In this document: positions 50,601 through 57,000 of the stretch, one piece after another | Numbering within the stretch: the first letter of the stretch is position 1 | Layout of the letters: every line of letters starts with the position of its first letter | Origin: Bagarius yarrelli | Taxonomy: Eukaryota > Chordata > Actinopteri > Siluriformes > Sisoridae | NCBI GenBank assembly: GCA_005784505.1 | Contig: VCAZ01000035.1 | Span: forward strand, 2,381,001-2,445,000 | DNA length: 64,000 bases | Direction: 5' to 3' | Notes under the pieces: generated by a model | Databases searched by the model: none | Seen by the model: only the letters and a program-made list of their open reading frames with translations | Told to the model about the DNA's origin: nothing | Made by a program: the position numbers and the translations under genes

Positions 50601-53600
50601 TCGGCTTTGATTTCTTTAATCCTACTTAGGCTATAAATATGTTTCTTGGCCTAAATTTAGATGAAAGTATAATCCGGTGTGCTGGATTTTTTTCCCCCTC
50701 CACCCACACGGTCTACTTTCTAGTCTGGTCAGCTATATAAGCTAATAATAAAAGCACTCGAACTATACTCGCACTACAAAGAGGTCCCAGGGGTTAGGTA
50801 GCTTCAAAGCAGATGCACTTAGTGGTCAATCAAGGCACAGCAGCATAAACAGTCATTAAAAAAGACATTAACCACCAAACGGCCGCAGAGTAACAGACAG
50901 AGAGTGTGTGTGTGTGTGTGGGGAAAAAAAAGAGGTAAAGAGAAAGGTGTAGGTAGTGAATTATACATGCTAAGGCACACACACATTTTGGCATGCAAAA
51001 GGTTAAAAGGTTAAACCGGGGCAATGAGGAAAACAGAAAGACGGCGCGGCAACCACAAGGCCGAAGCAGAGAAGCGCATACCTTTAGCTTGGAATGAAAC
51101 TCGCGAGATTTCCGCCGGGCAAGAACCTGAATGTGACTAGACACCTGTGGGGTCAGGGAGCAGGGGGAGGGAAGAGAAAGGAAAAACACAGCCTGTAACC
51201 ATAGTGATGTAAACCCCCCACCCCCACCACAAGGGGGCGGAGTCAGACCTACCTTGATGGCGGCTTGGATTTCACGAACTTTCTTTCTTGCTAAGACCTG
51301 TATGTGACTAGACACCTTCATTTTTTTTTTTTGAAGGAAAAACAAAAAAAAAATACAGAAAAGTAATTACACTTTTTTTTTTTATTACTACAAAAACACT
51401 CAAGGAAGGGATTTAGCATCAGGGCTTACTAAGAAGGAAAAGAAGCACAGCCCAAGCTTGAAGCCACCAGCCGCACCGGCTTGGCTCGCCCTTTTAAGTG
51501 AGCTGATTAAAGAGGATGCAGGCTCCTTAAGCACATTAAGGAACGGCAGATGTGCTCAGCTGCACGCTGAATGAGAATGGGCATGTCTAGTAGCCTTTAG
51601 GGACTAAGCACTTTAACTAGTGGCCTGGTTAGCTTGTGATTTCGCTAAGTGCCACGTCACTCCGACTGGGTTGGTTGGGTTCCATTATAAAAAAAAAAAA
51701 AAAAAAACAAGAGGGGGAGGATAGAGAATTTCAGTGTGCTAATAACAGATGCCATTCAACACTCCATCCCCACAAAGTAACTTGCACATATCTGAGTGCT
51801 CCTTTGACCTTTCCAATTTAATTACAACAATCACTTCAGCTAAGATGGAGCTTATGCAAATCAAATTAGGATGTAATTGCGGCCATGTTAGCACGTCTTT
51901 GTAATGCTGTTACCTTGTGCTTAGCTTGAAGTACCAATGAAAACCTTTCAACATTATCCATGAAGGGAAATTAATTGTCTAATAATTTAAAGCTTGCTAA
52001 ATGACCTTAGAACATTTTTAACTATTGCTCTAAATTAATAGACTTTTTTTTTTTTTTTTAAATGCTGAAAGATCAAGCTGGATAATTCGATAGCTAGTAG
52101 ATGACACCGGGATTTTTTTTAGTATTAACGTAAATTCAATTAATCACGAAGAGAAACAAAACAGCGGCGTGTTGTAAACTAAAAGTAAGTGGTAGCGCTA
52201 GGGCCGTCACGATGATCAAATTTGGGTGACGATTAATTTTCCAAGAAATAATTGCGATTATATTTACATTATTTGGCAGACACCCGTATCCAGAGCTGGG
52301 AATCGAACCCACAACCTTTAGTTTGATAGTCAAACACTTCAACCATGAGCCACCACATCCCCATTGTGATGACTTATTGCCTGTTTTGGGGCGTTGACAA
52401 TTAATTGTTTGTGAAAAACAATTAAGCATAAAAAAAAAAACTCAGAAAAAAAGCATTTTATAATCGCTCCAATTTGTGTTTTATTAACGCTCTACTGTAA
52501 ATATTTTATTATAGATAAATAGTATTTAAGAAAATCTATATTTTGAGTTGCATTCTGGGTCGTTATCATGAGTTGCGCTGGCGATGCTGCGTTATTGAAG
52601 CGGCGCTTGGAGCTTCAGAAAACCCCCCGACGCGCCGACTTTCATATCACACCGCCTCCTCACTTACTCTGGTTGAAAGTAGGGTGCTGCAAGTACTACA
52701 GCTCCCCCTTGTGGCTTATAAAAGTGTGTGGTTGAATTTCACGACTGCGTCAAATAATTCGATGCGATCATACGTTTATTTAATAACTGTGACAGCCCTC
52801 GGTAGTGCAGTGGTTAAAGTGTTGGTCTGCTAATTATAAGATCGGGGTTAGATTCCCAGCATCATCAAGTTACCACTGCTGGGCCCCCGAGCAAGGCTCC
52901 AAATTCCTAATTGCTCAGTTGTTTAAATGTAACTTGCATCAAGGGCATCTGCCAAATGCTGCAAATGTAAACTTAGATACTACTTGATGATGGTTTGATA
53001 TGAACCCAAAAATGTCACAGCTAATTTATGTTAGTATGGAAAAGTAGCTTATAGCGGTTTGTGGTACAGCGTTATCTAAACGGTGGAGTTTAACGATTTT
53101 AGCTCGTAGGTTGAGGGGTCAAACCACTTTTTTTTACCCATCTCCACCCCGCCATCGGGACTAAAAAATAAAGTACACTATCTAGTATTCTATTCTAATT
53201 CATTTGTATTTGTACAGCGCTTTAAAAAATGGACATTGTCTCAAAGTAGCTTAAAAAAGTGTAAGTTTGTCCCTAATGAACAAGCCGGTGACAACTGTGG
53301 CAAGGAAAAACCCCCTGAGATGAGGTAAGGAAGGAACCTTGAGAGGAACCCGACCTAAAAGGGAACCCATACTCATATGTGTGACACTCAATGTCTGTTA
53401 ATTACAGCTTATAGTAATGGTGATCAAATGTAATGTAAACTGTAGCTTTGGGTCAGTGGAGCAGGGTGAGTCCCAATCCGTTCTTAAAGCTCCTCGAATT
53501 TAAGGAAAGGGACAGGAAACTAGTCGCTGGTCACTCCAGGATTGTTTCAACTGAACACAAACTTCAGTTAATACGTTTGTGTGCGGTAACCTTTTTAACA

Positions 53601-54080
53601 CCATATGAGAAATTTACTTGCTACCATTTCATTCATAAGTGTCGGTAGCGTGTGTATGTGTGTTATTGGTCAGAGCCCTAATTCAGCGTCATGCAGCTGA
53701 ATAAAAAGCCTTCTAGAGGAGTCTCTGCATAATGCCCCACTTCCAAGGTCATATCACTCCATTTACTCTCAGCCAGGGCATGCAGCAAAGCTTCAGGCTA
53801 GCATGTGTGTGTGTGTGAGTGATAGGAACATGTTTATTGTATATTTAAATGCTTTATTATGTAGGAGATGTTTATACATGAAGTAAGTGTGTGTTGGCTG
53901 AAAAACTGTTTCATAGTACTTGATGCAGAAGCTTAGGCAGCAGGCAAGCACACACACACACGCGCTCAGCAGAAATGCCCTTACTTTGTTATGTACGTGC
54001 GGAGCTGCTTCTTACCTGCTTCCTCGTCCTCGTCTTTCCGGTCCGCAGTTTAATGTATCTGGCAATCAGCTCATTTCGAC
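32534..54080 (-). CDS. tead1: TEA domain transcription factor 1, 5'-partial split gene
   Basis: TEAD proteins bind MCAT/GGAATG DNA sites in the nucleus through the N-terminal TEA domain and recruit YAP, TAZ or VGLL through the C-terminal half, forming the output of Hippo signalling. Twelve exons read from right to left with GT-AG borders and matching phases; their translation follows vertebrate TEAD1 almost residue for residue. Seen here are the last TEA helix, the SHIQVLAR segment, the linker (SAQIVSATAIHNKLGLPGIP) and the whole YAP-binding domain ending HHIYRLVKE. The exons for the N-terminus and most of the TEA domain are not in the window and should lie beyond 64,000. TEAD1 is preferred over TEAD2/3/4 because of the linker wording, the SREFHSKLK exon and rassf10 lying downstream. 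Teleosts have tead1a and tead1b, and I cannot say which this is. No frameshift or stop interrupts the reading frame. Confidence 0.96.
33454..33951 (-). mobile_element. hAT-like non-autonomous element, copy A (tead1 intron)
   Basis: Starts taaggctgtcacaatt, contains gccacaagggggagctgtagtacttgcagcaccctac in its first third, and ends near gatacttgtgaccc. Reads as the reverse complement of the element at 52,200-52,799. No coding capacity. The ends are decayed and I see no clear target duplication. Confidence 0.6.
34140..34268 (+). mobile_element. V-type SINE, 3' two thirds
   Basis: gctgggcccctgagcaaggc ccttaacccccaaattgctc and tail ttctgtaaatgtaaatg. The head is missing. Located in a tead1 intron. 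Confidence 0.72.
34469..34675 (-). mobile_element. DANA/Mermaid-like SINE, 3' part
   Basis: Reverse copy: cttattccctaattcggggt, ggacaccctggacaggacac, tctatgggcaatttagaatc, ending near gtttttggact. The tRNA-like head is missing. A short further piece of the same tail in plus orientation is at 34,828-34,880. Confidence 0.75.
35108..35260 (-). CDS. tead1: tead1 exon: YAP-binding domain, [10 protein letters not shown]...NFTILL
   Basis: 153 nt (51 codons), acceptor gtgcag, donor gtgagt. It encodes [40 protein letters not shown] and NSVLENFTILL. This is the helix-turn-helix part of the YAP-binding domain that receives the YAP LxxLF helix. Human differs at one or so positions (N for S in RISRSP). 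Confidence 0.97.
35543..35683 (-). CDS. tead1: tead1 exon: YAP-binding domain with palmitoylated-Cys region
   Basis: 141 nt (47 codons), acceptor tctcag, donor gtagga. It encodes ADLNCNMQEETGAFYGVTSQ, YESPENMTITCSTKVCSFGK and QVVEKVE. The Cys of KVCSFGK corresponds to the auto-palmitoylated cysteine (C359 of human TEAD1) that lines the central lipid pocket, and it is present here. Confidence 0.97.
36035..36215 (+). mobile_element. L2-type LINE 3' tail fragment
   Basis: gtttctgcctacatcatctc, agggagtttttccttgcgac and ctatagaaataaaactgaat are the usual closing words of this LINE family. 5'-truncated insertion in a tead1 intron. Confidence 0.65.
37726..37839 (+). pseudogene. THAP-domain fragment (remnant)
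   Basis: Opens with ATG and reads MPDSNCAVGCTDRQRYKPGL, then YLYRIPSKKEKMKRRNL and a stop. The pattern M-P-x-x-C-x3-C...R-x-P-x-K-K-E-K-x-R-R resembles the first half of a THAP zinc finger (C2CH), a DNA-binding module found in host THAP genes and P-type transposons. It is cut off before the later Cys/His. Within the tead1 intron on the opposite strand; dead in this form. Confidence 0.5.
37930..38200 (+). pseudogene. Tc1/mariner transposase C-terminal remnant
   Basis: From 37,996, MSPDLNPIEHLWGILKRKV is the hallmark region around the third catalytic residue of Tc1/mariner DDE transposases. The continuing similarity (LQQLGDIIIEEWKRI...) is in another frame, so there is at least one frameshift. 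Only the C-terminal part is visible and no inverted repeats were identified. A decayed DNA-transposon insertion in a tead1 intron. Confidence 0.75.
39013..39125 (+). mobile_element. Repeat with ATATCGATA words (MITE-like end)
   Basis: agggctgtgtaaaaatatcg ataccgataactattgcgat, then a mirrored gatagtgtatcgatattt. Related pieces lie at 44,990-45,085 and, reversed, at 48,825-48,910. The agggctgtg start suggests a hAT-type end, but I cannot define both termini. Confidence 0.45.
39281..39454 (-). CDS. tead1: tead1 exon: YAP-binding domain, YNKHLFVHIGQ...IKFW
   Basis: 174 nt (58 codons), acceptor ttgcag, donor gtaagt. It starts YNKHLFVHIGQTNHSYSDAL and ends GPQNSFFLIKFW. It encodes strands of the YAP-binding domain and the KFW segment that, in known TEAD structures, contributes to the YAP contact surface. 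No differences break conserved positions that I recognise. Confidence 0.97.
39899..40735 (+). mobile_element. L2-type LINE 3' end in tead1 intron
   Basis: Starts with decayed coding words (LNIYKALNGLVPQCP, later YLAPKLWNN) and runs into the common fish L2 tail: 'tgctt..gttaaaaccgctatagaaataaagg'. Opposite strand to tead1, between its exons at 39,281 and 41,530. Confidence 0.65.
40741..41460. repeat. T/G-rich interspersed sequence in tead1 intron
   Basis: Rich in ttttgtg/gtttgt words, with ctccgccctcttgttattgc near 40,855 and a (TA/CA) run at 40,900-40,945. Similar in style to the reverse of 8,880-9,240. No coding evidence on either strand. Confidence 0.3.
41530..41654 (-). CDS. tead1: tead1 exon: start of YAP-binding domain
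   Basis: 125 nt, acceptor gagcag, donor gtgagt. Its two leading bases finish a Ser codon, followed by YESTAAPAPTVPAWQGRSIG and TSKLRLVEFSAFLEQQREPDS. WQGRSIGT.KLRLVEFSAFLE is the first strand region of the immunoglobulin-like YAP-binding domain. The intron separating it from the preceding exon is only 99 nt. Confidence 0.96.
41754..41815 (-). CDS. tead1: tead1 exon: proline-rich linker (IKPFAQQAYPIQP)
   Basis: 62 nt, acceptor tttttag-type (gttttag), donor gtacat. It begins with the last base of an Asp codon, then IKPFAQQAYPIQPTVTTAIS plus one base of a Ser codon. Human TEAD1 has VKPFVQQAYPIQPAVT here. The donor is a weaker match to consensus than those of the other exons, but the split Ser codon joins perfectly to the next exon. 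Confidence 0.92.
42205..42385 (-). mobile_element. V-type SINE
   Basis: Reverse orientation: tatacaactgagcagttagg, ttaggggcccaacggggata, ctgggaatcaaacccacaat, aaccatgagccaccac. Tail shortened. Confidence 0.75.
43118..43305 (+). mobile_element. V-type SINE, near full length
   Basis: gtggtggttcatggttaaga, gggttcaattcccagctcca, acccctgagcaaggctctta and tail gctctggataaggacgtctgccaaatgc. In a tead1 intron. Confidence 0.8.
43362..43640 (-). mobile_element. V-type SINE pair or rearranged copy
   Basis: tcgcatttagcagacaccct and ccaaagcgacttatattcgt start a reverse copy. A second ctgggaattaatcctac... accatgaggcta block follows at 43,545-43,630, suggesting two overlapping insertions. Confidence 0.6.
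43953..43976. repeat. (CA)n microsatellite
   Basis: About 12 CA units in the intron 41,816-45,663. Confidence 0.85.
44488..44672 (-). mobile_element. V-type SINE
   Basis: aaagcacttggcagacgtcc ttatccagagcgacttacat, gggccttgctcaggggccca and head cttaacctccgagccacta, reverse orientation. Confidence 0.78.
44990..45085 (+). mobile_element. Repeat with ATATCGATA words, second copy
   Basis: gcctgtgtgaaaatatcgat acagctaactatcgcaattt and gatagtgtattaatatt follow the copy at 39,013 closely. Confidence 0.45.
45664..45701 (-). CDS. tead1: tead1 exon: linker (GMISAGQPGSSQD)
   Basis: 38 nt, acceptor tggcag, donor gtaagt. It reads GMISAGQPGSSQ plus two bases of the next Asp codon, completed by the following exon. 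The human counterpart is recalled as FWPGMIQTGQPGSSQD; the FWP residues are not encoded at this junction (see findings). Borders and phase are consistent on both sides. Confidence 0.93.
45936..46070 (-). CDS. tead1: tead1 exon: linker after TEA domain
   Basis: 135 nt (45 codons), acceptor tgtacag, donor gtaaga, phase 0 at both ends. It encodes DQTVKDKALQSMASMSSAQI, continues VSATAIHNKLGLPGIPRPAF and ends PGAAG. This is the serine/alanine and proline-containing linker between the DNA-binding and coactivator-binding domains. It differs from human TEAD1 at only a few positions. Confidence 0.95.
46952..46963 (-). CDS. tead1: tead1 12-nt microexon (VTSM)
   Basis: Twelve nucleotides, gtgacgagcatg, lie between a tgtttag acceptor and a gtaagt donor and encode Val-Thr-Ser-Met in frame. 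Inclusion would turn ...LK|DQTVKD into ...LK|VTSM|DQTVKD. I recall that some vertebrate TEAD1 isoforms contain this same four-residue insert, which supports it as a real cassette exon. It is too short to find by reading-frame search. Confidence 0.85.
47282..47475 (+). mobile_element. V-type SINE
   Basis: ggggtggttatggtgttggg, ggtttgatttccagcaccac, ctaagcaaggctgttaaccc and tail ggctccggattagagcgtct. In a tead1 intron. Confidence 0.72.
47554..48261 (-). mobile_element. TA-flanked MITE, copy 3, inside tead1 intron, with L2-like insert
   Basis: About 708 bp in reverse orientation: left end cagcggtgccttgacttagg, right end ggtaccacag followed by TA (the left flank has TG). It contains the shared block (48,010-48,075 in reverse) plus an extra stretch around 47,850-47,920 resembling the common L2 tail (ttcagtttaattttatttgt). 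Lies in the intron 46,964-51,081. Confidence 0.7.
48560..48915 (-). mobile_element. Repeat with ATATCGATA words, third copy
   Basis: Reverse: aatatcgatacactaccata, aaatattgcgatagttagct gtatcaatatttttaca. Upstream, 48,560-48,660 is rich in tacaatat/atattgcaat words and may be a related element. Confidence 0.45.
48916..51081 (-). other. tead1: tead1 intron segment, repeat-poor
   Basis: Sequence 3' of the two alternative exons, without recognised transposable elements. Has G-rich and A-rich tracts (49,815-49,825 and 50,145-50,170) and short (GT) runs near 50,105-50,125 and 50,905-50,920. Confidence 0.5.
51082..51144 (-). CDS. tead1: tead1 alternative exon, version RRKSREFHSKLK
   Basis: 63 nt, phase 0 at both ends, acceptor ccacag, donor gtatgc. 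It encodes VSSHIQVLARRK, then SREFHSKLK. This is the standard vertebrate TEAD1 wording at this site (human has SRDFHSKLK). It lies 108 nt from a second 63-nt exon of the same frame and a shared N-terminal half, indicating tandem exon duplication and probable mutually exclusive splicing. Confidence 0.94.
51253..51315 (-). CDS. tead1: tead1 alternative exon, version KKVREIQAAIK
   Basis: 63 nt (21 codons), phase 0 at both ends, donor gtaggt. It encodes VSSHIQVLA, then RKKVREIQAAIK. The first nine residues equal those of the next exon, 108 nt downstream, while the second half differs and resembles the KKVRE-type wording of TEAD3. The acceptor is ..atgaag, preceded by an A-run and a T-rich tract, so it looks weaker than its neighbour's. 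Either exon, but probably not both, should be joined to the TEA-domain exon. Confidence 0.85.
51316..52190 (-). other. tead1: tead1 intron segment next to alternative exons, possible conserved element
   Basis: Contains the octamer ATGCAAAT (51,854-51,861) amid TAATTA/TGTAATTG words at 51,810-51,900, reminiscent of vertebrate conserved non-coding elements. No transposable element recognised. Inference only. Confidence 0.35.
52191..52807 (+). mobile_element. hAT-like non-autonomous element, copy B, with nested SINE
   Basis: Ends tagggccgtcacgat... and ...actgtgacagccctc form inverted termini. The flanks ggtagcgc and ggtagtgc could be an 8-bp duplication with one mismatch. Blocks shared with the element at 33,454-33,951 include caaacaattaat.., tagagcgttaata.. 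and the agctcccccttgtggct segment. A SINE fragment (52,262-52,365) has landed inside. Confidence 0.6.
52262..52365 (-). mobile_element. SINE fragment nested in hAT-like element
   Basis: Reverse-oriented V-type SINE: tatttggcagacacccgtat, then ctgggaatcgaacccacaac and aaccatgagccacca. It interrupts a sequence that is continuous in the sister element at 33,454-33,951, so it inserted later. Confidence 0.7.
52800..52975 (+). mobile_element. V-type SINE
   Basis: gtagtgcagtggttaaagtg, ttagattcccagcatcatca, gggcccccgagcaaggctcc and tail caagggcatctgccaaatgc. It abuts the hAT-like element at its left. Confidence 0.75.
53190..53425 (-). mobile_element. L2-type LINE 3' tail fragment
   Basis: Reverse orientation: tttgtatttgtacagcgctt, acattgtctcaaagtagctt, aggaaaaaccccctgagatg. 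Same family as 36,035-36,215. Confidence 0.65.
54016..54080 (-). CDS. tead1: tead1 exon: end of TEA domain (helix 3)
   Basis: 65 nt, acceptor ...ttcag and donor gtaaga. It starts with the last two bases of a split Gly codon and then encodes RNELIARYIKLRTGKTRTRK plus Gln. In the TEA fold this is the DNA-recognition helix region, followed by a basic stretch that acts as a nuclear localisation signal. The upstream exon (expected to end ...KMY plus the first base of Gly) was searched for to the right edge and not found, so the intron exceeds 9.9 kb. Confidence 0.96.
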
Positions 54081-57000
54081 CTGAAAGTCAAACAAAGACA
54101 TGTTTGCTCTGTCGTTCACATGTTTGTGTTCAGATTTCTGTCTCTGTTTCTTCTTCATTATGACCAGTGCATGGGGCTGTTTTCTGTCCCTCAAACGAAC
54201 AAACATGTGTCATTTAAATGCAAACTCATGCCACACACACACACACACTATTAGCATGAAAAAAAGCTGTGTGACTCTAAAGCCTTTCAAATTAATTTAA
54301 TTTAGTGCCAATTTCTTCAAAGCTTCATGTCGTGAAAGGAAACAGATCCCAATGTTCATAGTGTTACAGCCCATAATGACCTAGAAAATATGTCCATTTA
54401 ACGCAGTGCTGTTCTCGCTAAATTATAATTAAAGCATGGCTTTGTAGTGATTTCCAATTAATAGCAGCCCCAAACATTCTTCTGCCCGTGGCTCGCCCCT
54501 AAGTGCCCATGCGAGGCACAATGACCCCTGCTTAGCCTTTTCATATGTTAATAACATGCCGCCACCTCAAAACTATTACGCAAATTATAGGTATCGAGCC
54601 ACTTTAATTACATGTCCAGCTATATCCAATGGTTGCCATAGAACTGTTGTTTTTCATTGGAAATCTGGGCCAGTGTAAGATAACCAGCTTCTAGAAACAG
54701 GCACAGCGTGAATGTGGACTACAAGCTCCGCTTTAACATTCAACTAGTAAGCTATTTTTGAGCTTCTCCTGTAAACAGGATAGACGAGGGGGTCATCAGC
54801 TGGGGCAGAATTTCAGTACGCTGAATTGAGCGCTTGTCGCAGAGCCGATCAATATATACCGTAAAAAAGGCATCTTCGAACTAGCTGTAGTGGATTCATT
54901 TTAACTAATCGTACAAAAGATATTGGAGACTAACACTACATATGGACTAGAGAGTGAACTTCAGTACAGAAGATGTTGCCGACTGTGGCAACGCTGGGCT
55001 GTGTGAAATGAGGGCACGCAAACACGTGCAGGTTGCAGCCTTTGCCTGCTGTGCACAGGGTGAGTTTGCTGTGTTCAGGTGGGCTAGATGAAAGCCAGCA
55101 GGCCTGAGTAATGCCTGGTGGGCTTTTGCCATAAGACACCTGTCGCGTAAAAAAAAGAAGCTCTCCCTTTCTCGATCCGTGTGCGAGTGTAAGCACTGTA
55201 CTCCACTAGCTAAATCAAAATTCCTGCTCTATCGAATAGTTATTATGTAACGAAATTTTTACGCAGCTCGAAAGCATTTTTCAGAGTAGTATCTTTCAGG
55301 TAAAGGCAACAACAAAAAAAAAAAAGCCACTTAGGGCCCCACCCGACAGGTGTGCACGCCTGTCTAGCCCCAGGCCCGTGTGTGCGTATATATATGTGTG
55401 TGTGGGTTTCGGATGAGTCAAAGTGCAGGGCCAGTCTCGACTACTTCTTCGTTAAGGCCGTACAAACAGTCATGTGACTCAAGAACAAATAAGCAGCATC
55501 TGGGAGATCTGCAGTTCCAGCCCGCCACCCCAGCATGCCTGCACTGTAATCTCTCCCAGATGAAGCCAGGGCCCTCACCACTTTCAATAATTCACACACT
55601 GTGTACACATAACATGACAATAAGGCCCATTCATGCAGACGCCCCATTCCTAGATCAAAGCTCACAATCGGCCAGCTGTAAGCATGCTTACTGCTGAATA
55701 ATTCATTCTTTTCACCGGCTTGGAGGGGGAAAAAAAGCCACTGTGCTCAGCAGGACTGTGGCAGTGTGCTTTCTCTCCTATATTTGCACTGCATAACAAC
55801 TCTGGCACAAAGAGAAGTGCACAAAAAAGAAGCAGGCCAAATTCAAGACCTCCAAATCCCCTACCACACAAGCCTAACCACCATTAAGCTGTAAAGGAGT
55901 AATTCTGTATGTCTTATAAGCTAATCAGTACTATTTTTTTCAAGAGTAAAGCCATTACACGTGGCCCAAGTTGCCCTTGCTCCATGGAGATTGTTTAATG
56001 AAAGTATTTTTTTAATAAAAGAGGTTTTTTGCTGAACCAGCCATGTTCAACAATAATCTCTTAATTGTACTTTGGGTTAATGATGGCTGCTAAATATAGT
56101 GAAATAGTCTGAAATAAAAATTAGGAAACAAAATTTTTTGAGGAAAAAAACAATAAGATTTCAATCTAGGGCAATTGACATTCGTCCCTACTGCTTCCAC
56201 ATTTGAACTTTTTTATAAACACCATATCCTTGGCCCTTGTTACTACATACTTTCCAGCCACTTATATCTTTTAAAAGTTAACTTTACCACCAGCACTGCT
56301 AATTAGACATATTAAGCAATCAGCTAGTTCTCCATACAGTACCTCCTACTTCCTTTAGAATCTGTCAGGCAGGGAAATGATTTAAGATGTCAGCGTGTAA
56401 AGGAGGATTTATGAGGTCATTCCAAAGAGTCCTATCCTTCGGTAGAGAGCGTAAGTGTTTTCTCACTCCTCTTTAGTAATGGGAAAAAGTTTTTCAATCT
56501 GGATAAATCTTGGAGGTCCGGAGACATATCAATAGCTCTGAAACGACAGTGGCCCACAATAAAGCCTTGAGGTACCCCCACCACCCAGATTGGTCTCCAG
56601 CAGCTGATTTCTCTTTCTATAAGAAATACAGCTTTTTTTTTCTCCCTTTGAATTTGCTGGACTACCTCCCTTTCCCCATTCCCTGTTGAGGTGGCTTTCA
56701 GGACACTCTCCACAGTGTAGAGACTCCCTTAGCATTTACCCTTCATATGCGGAGAAAGAAAACCTCAAAGCTTTTTGTGCTTCCATTGGAAGTGGTTTCA
56801 AATCCGGCCGCCAGGCACATAGGGGCTCTTTCTGGAAATGAGGCGGAGCACTGATTATCTGCACGGTTTGAGGCTGGGATGTGGAAGTTTGCTGTGTGGG
56901 GGATAGCTAACTGCTTTTATTGAAAAGTTCCCCCTCTTTTGCTTTATCCCTCCCTGACTCCCTGCTTGCCTCTGTCCAGTCCCTCCCTTAATCAGTCGGG

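Noticed and set aside
50830..51345. 171-codon frame covering both alternative tead1 exons as one protein
   Set aside because: The frame merely reads through the 108-nt intron and flanking introns; the splice sites and homology show two separate 63-nt exons.
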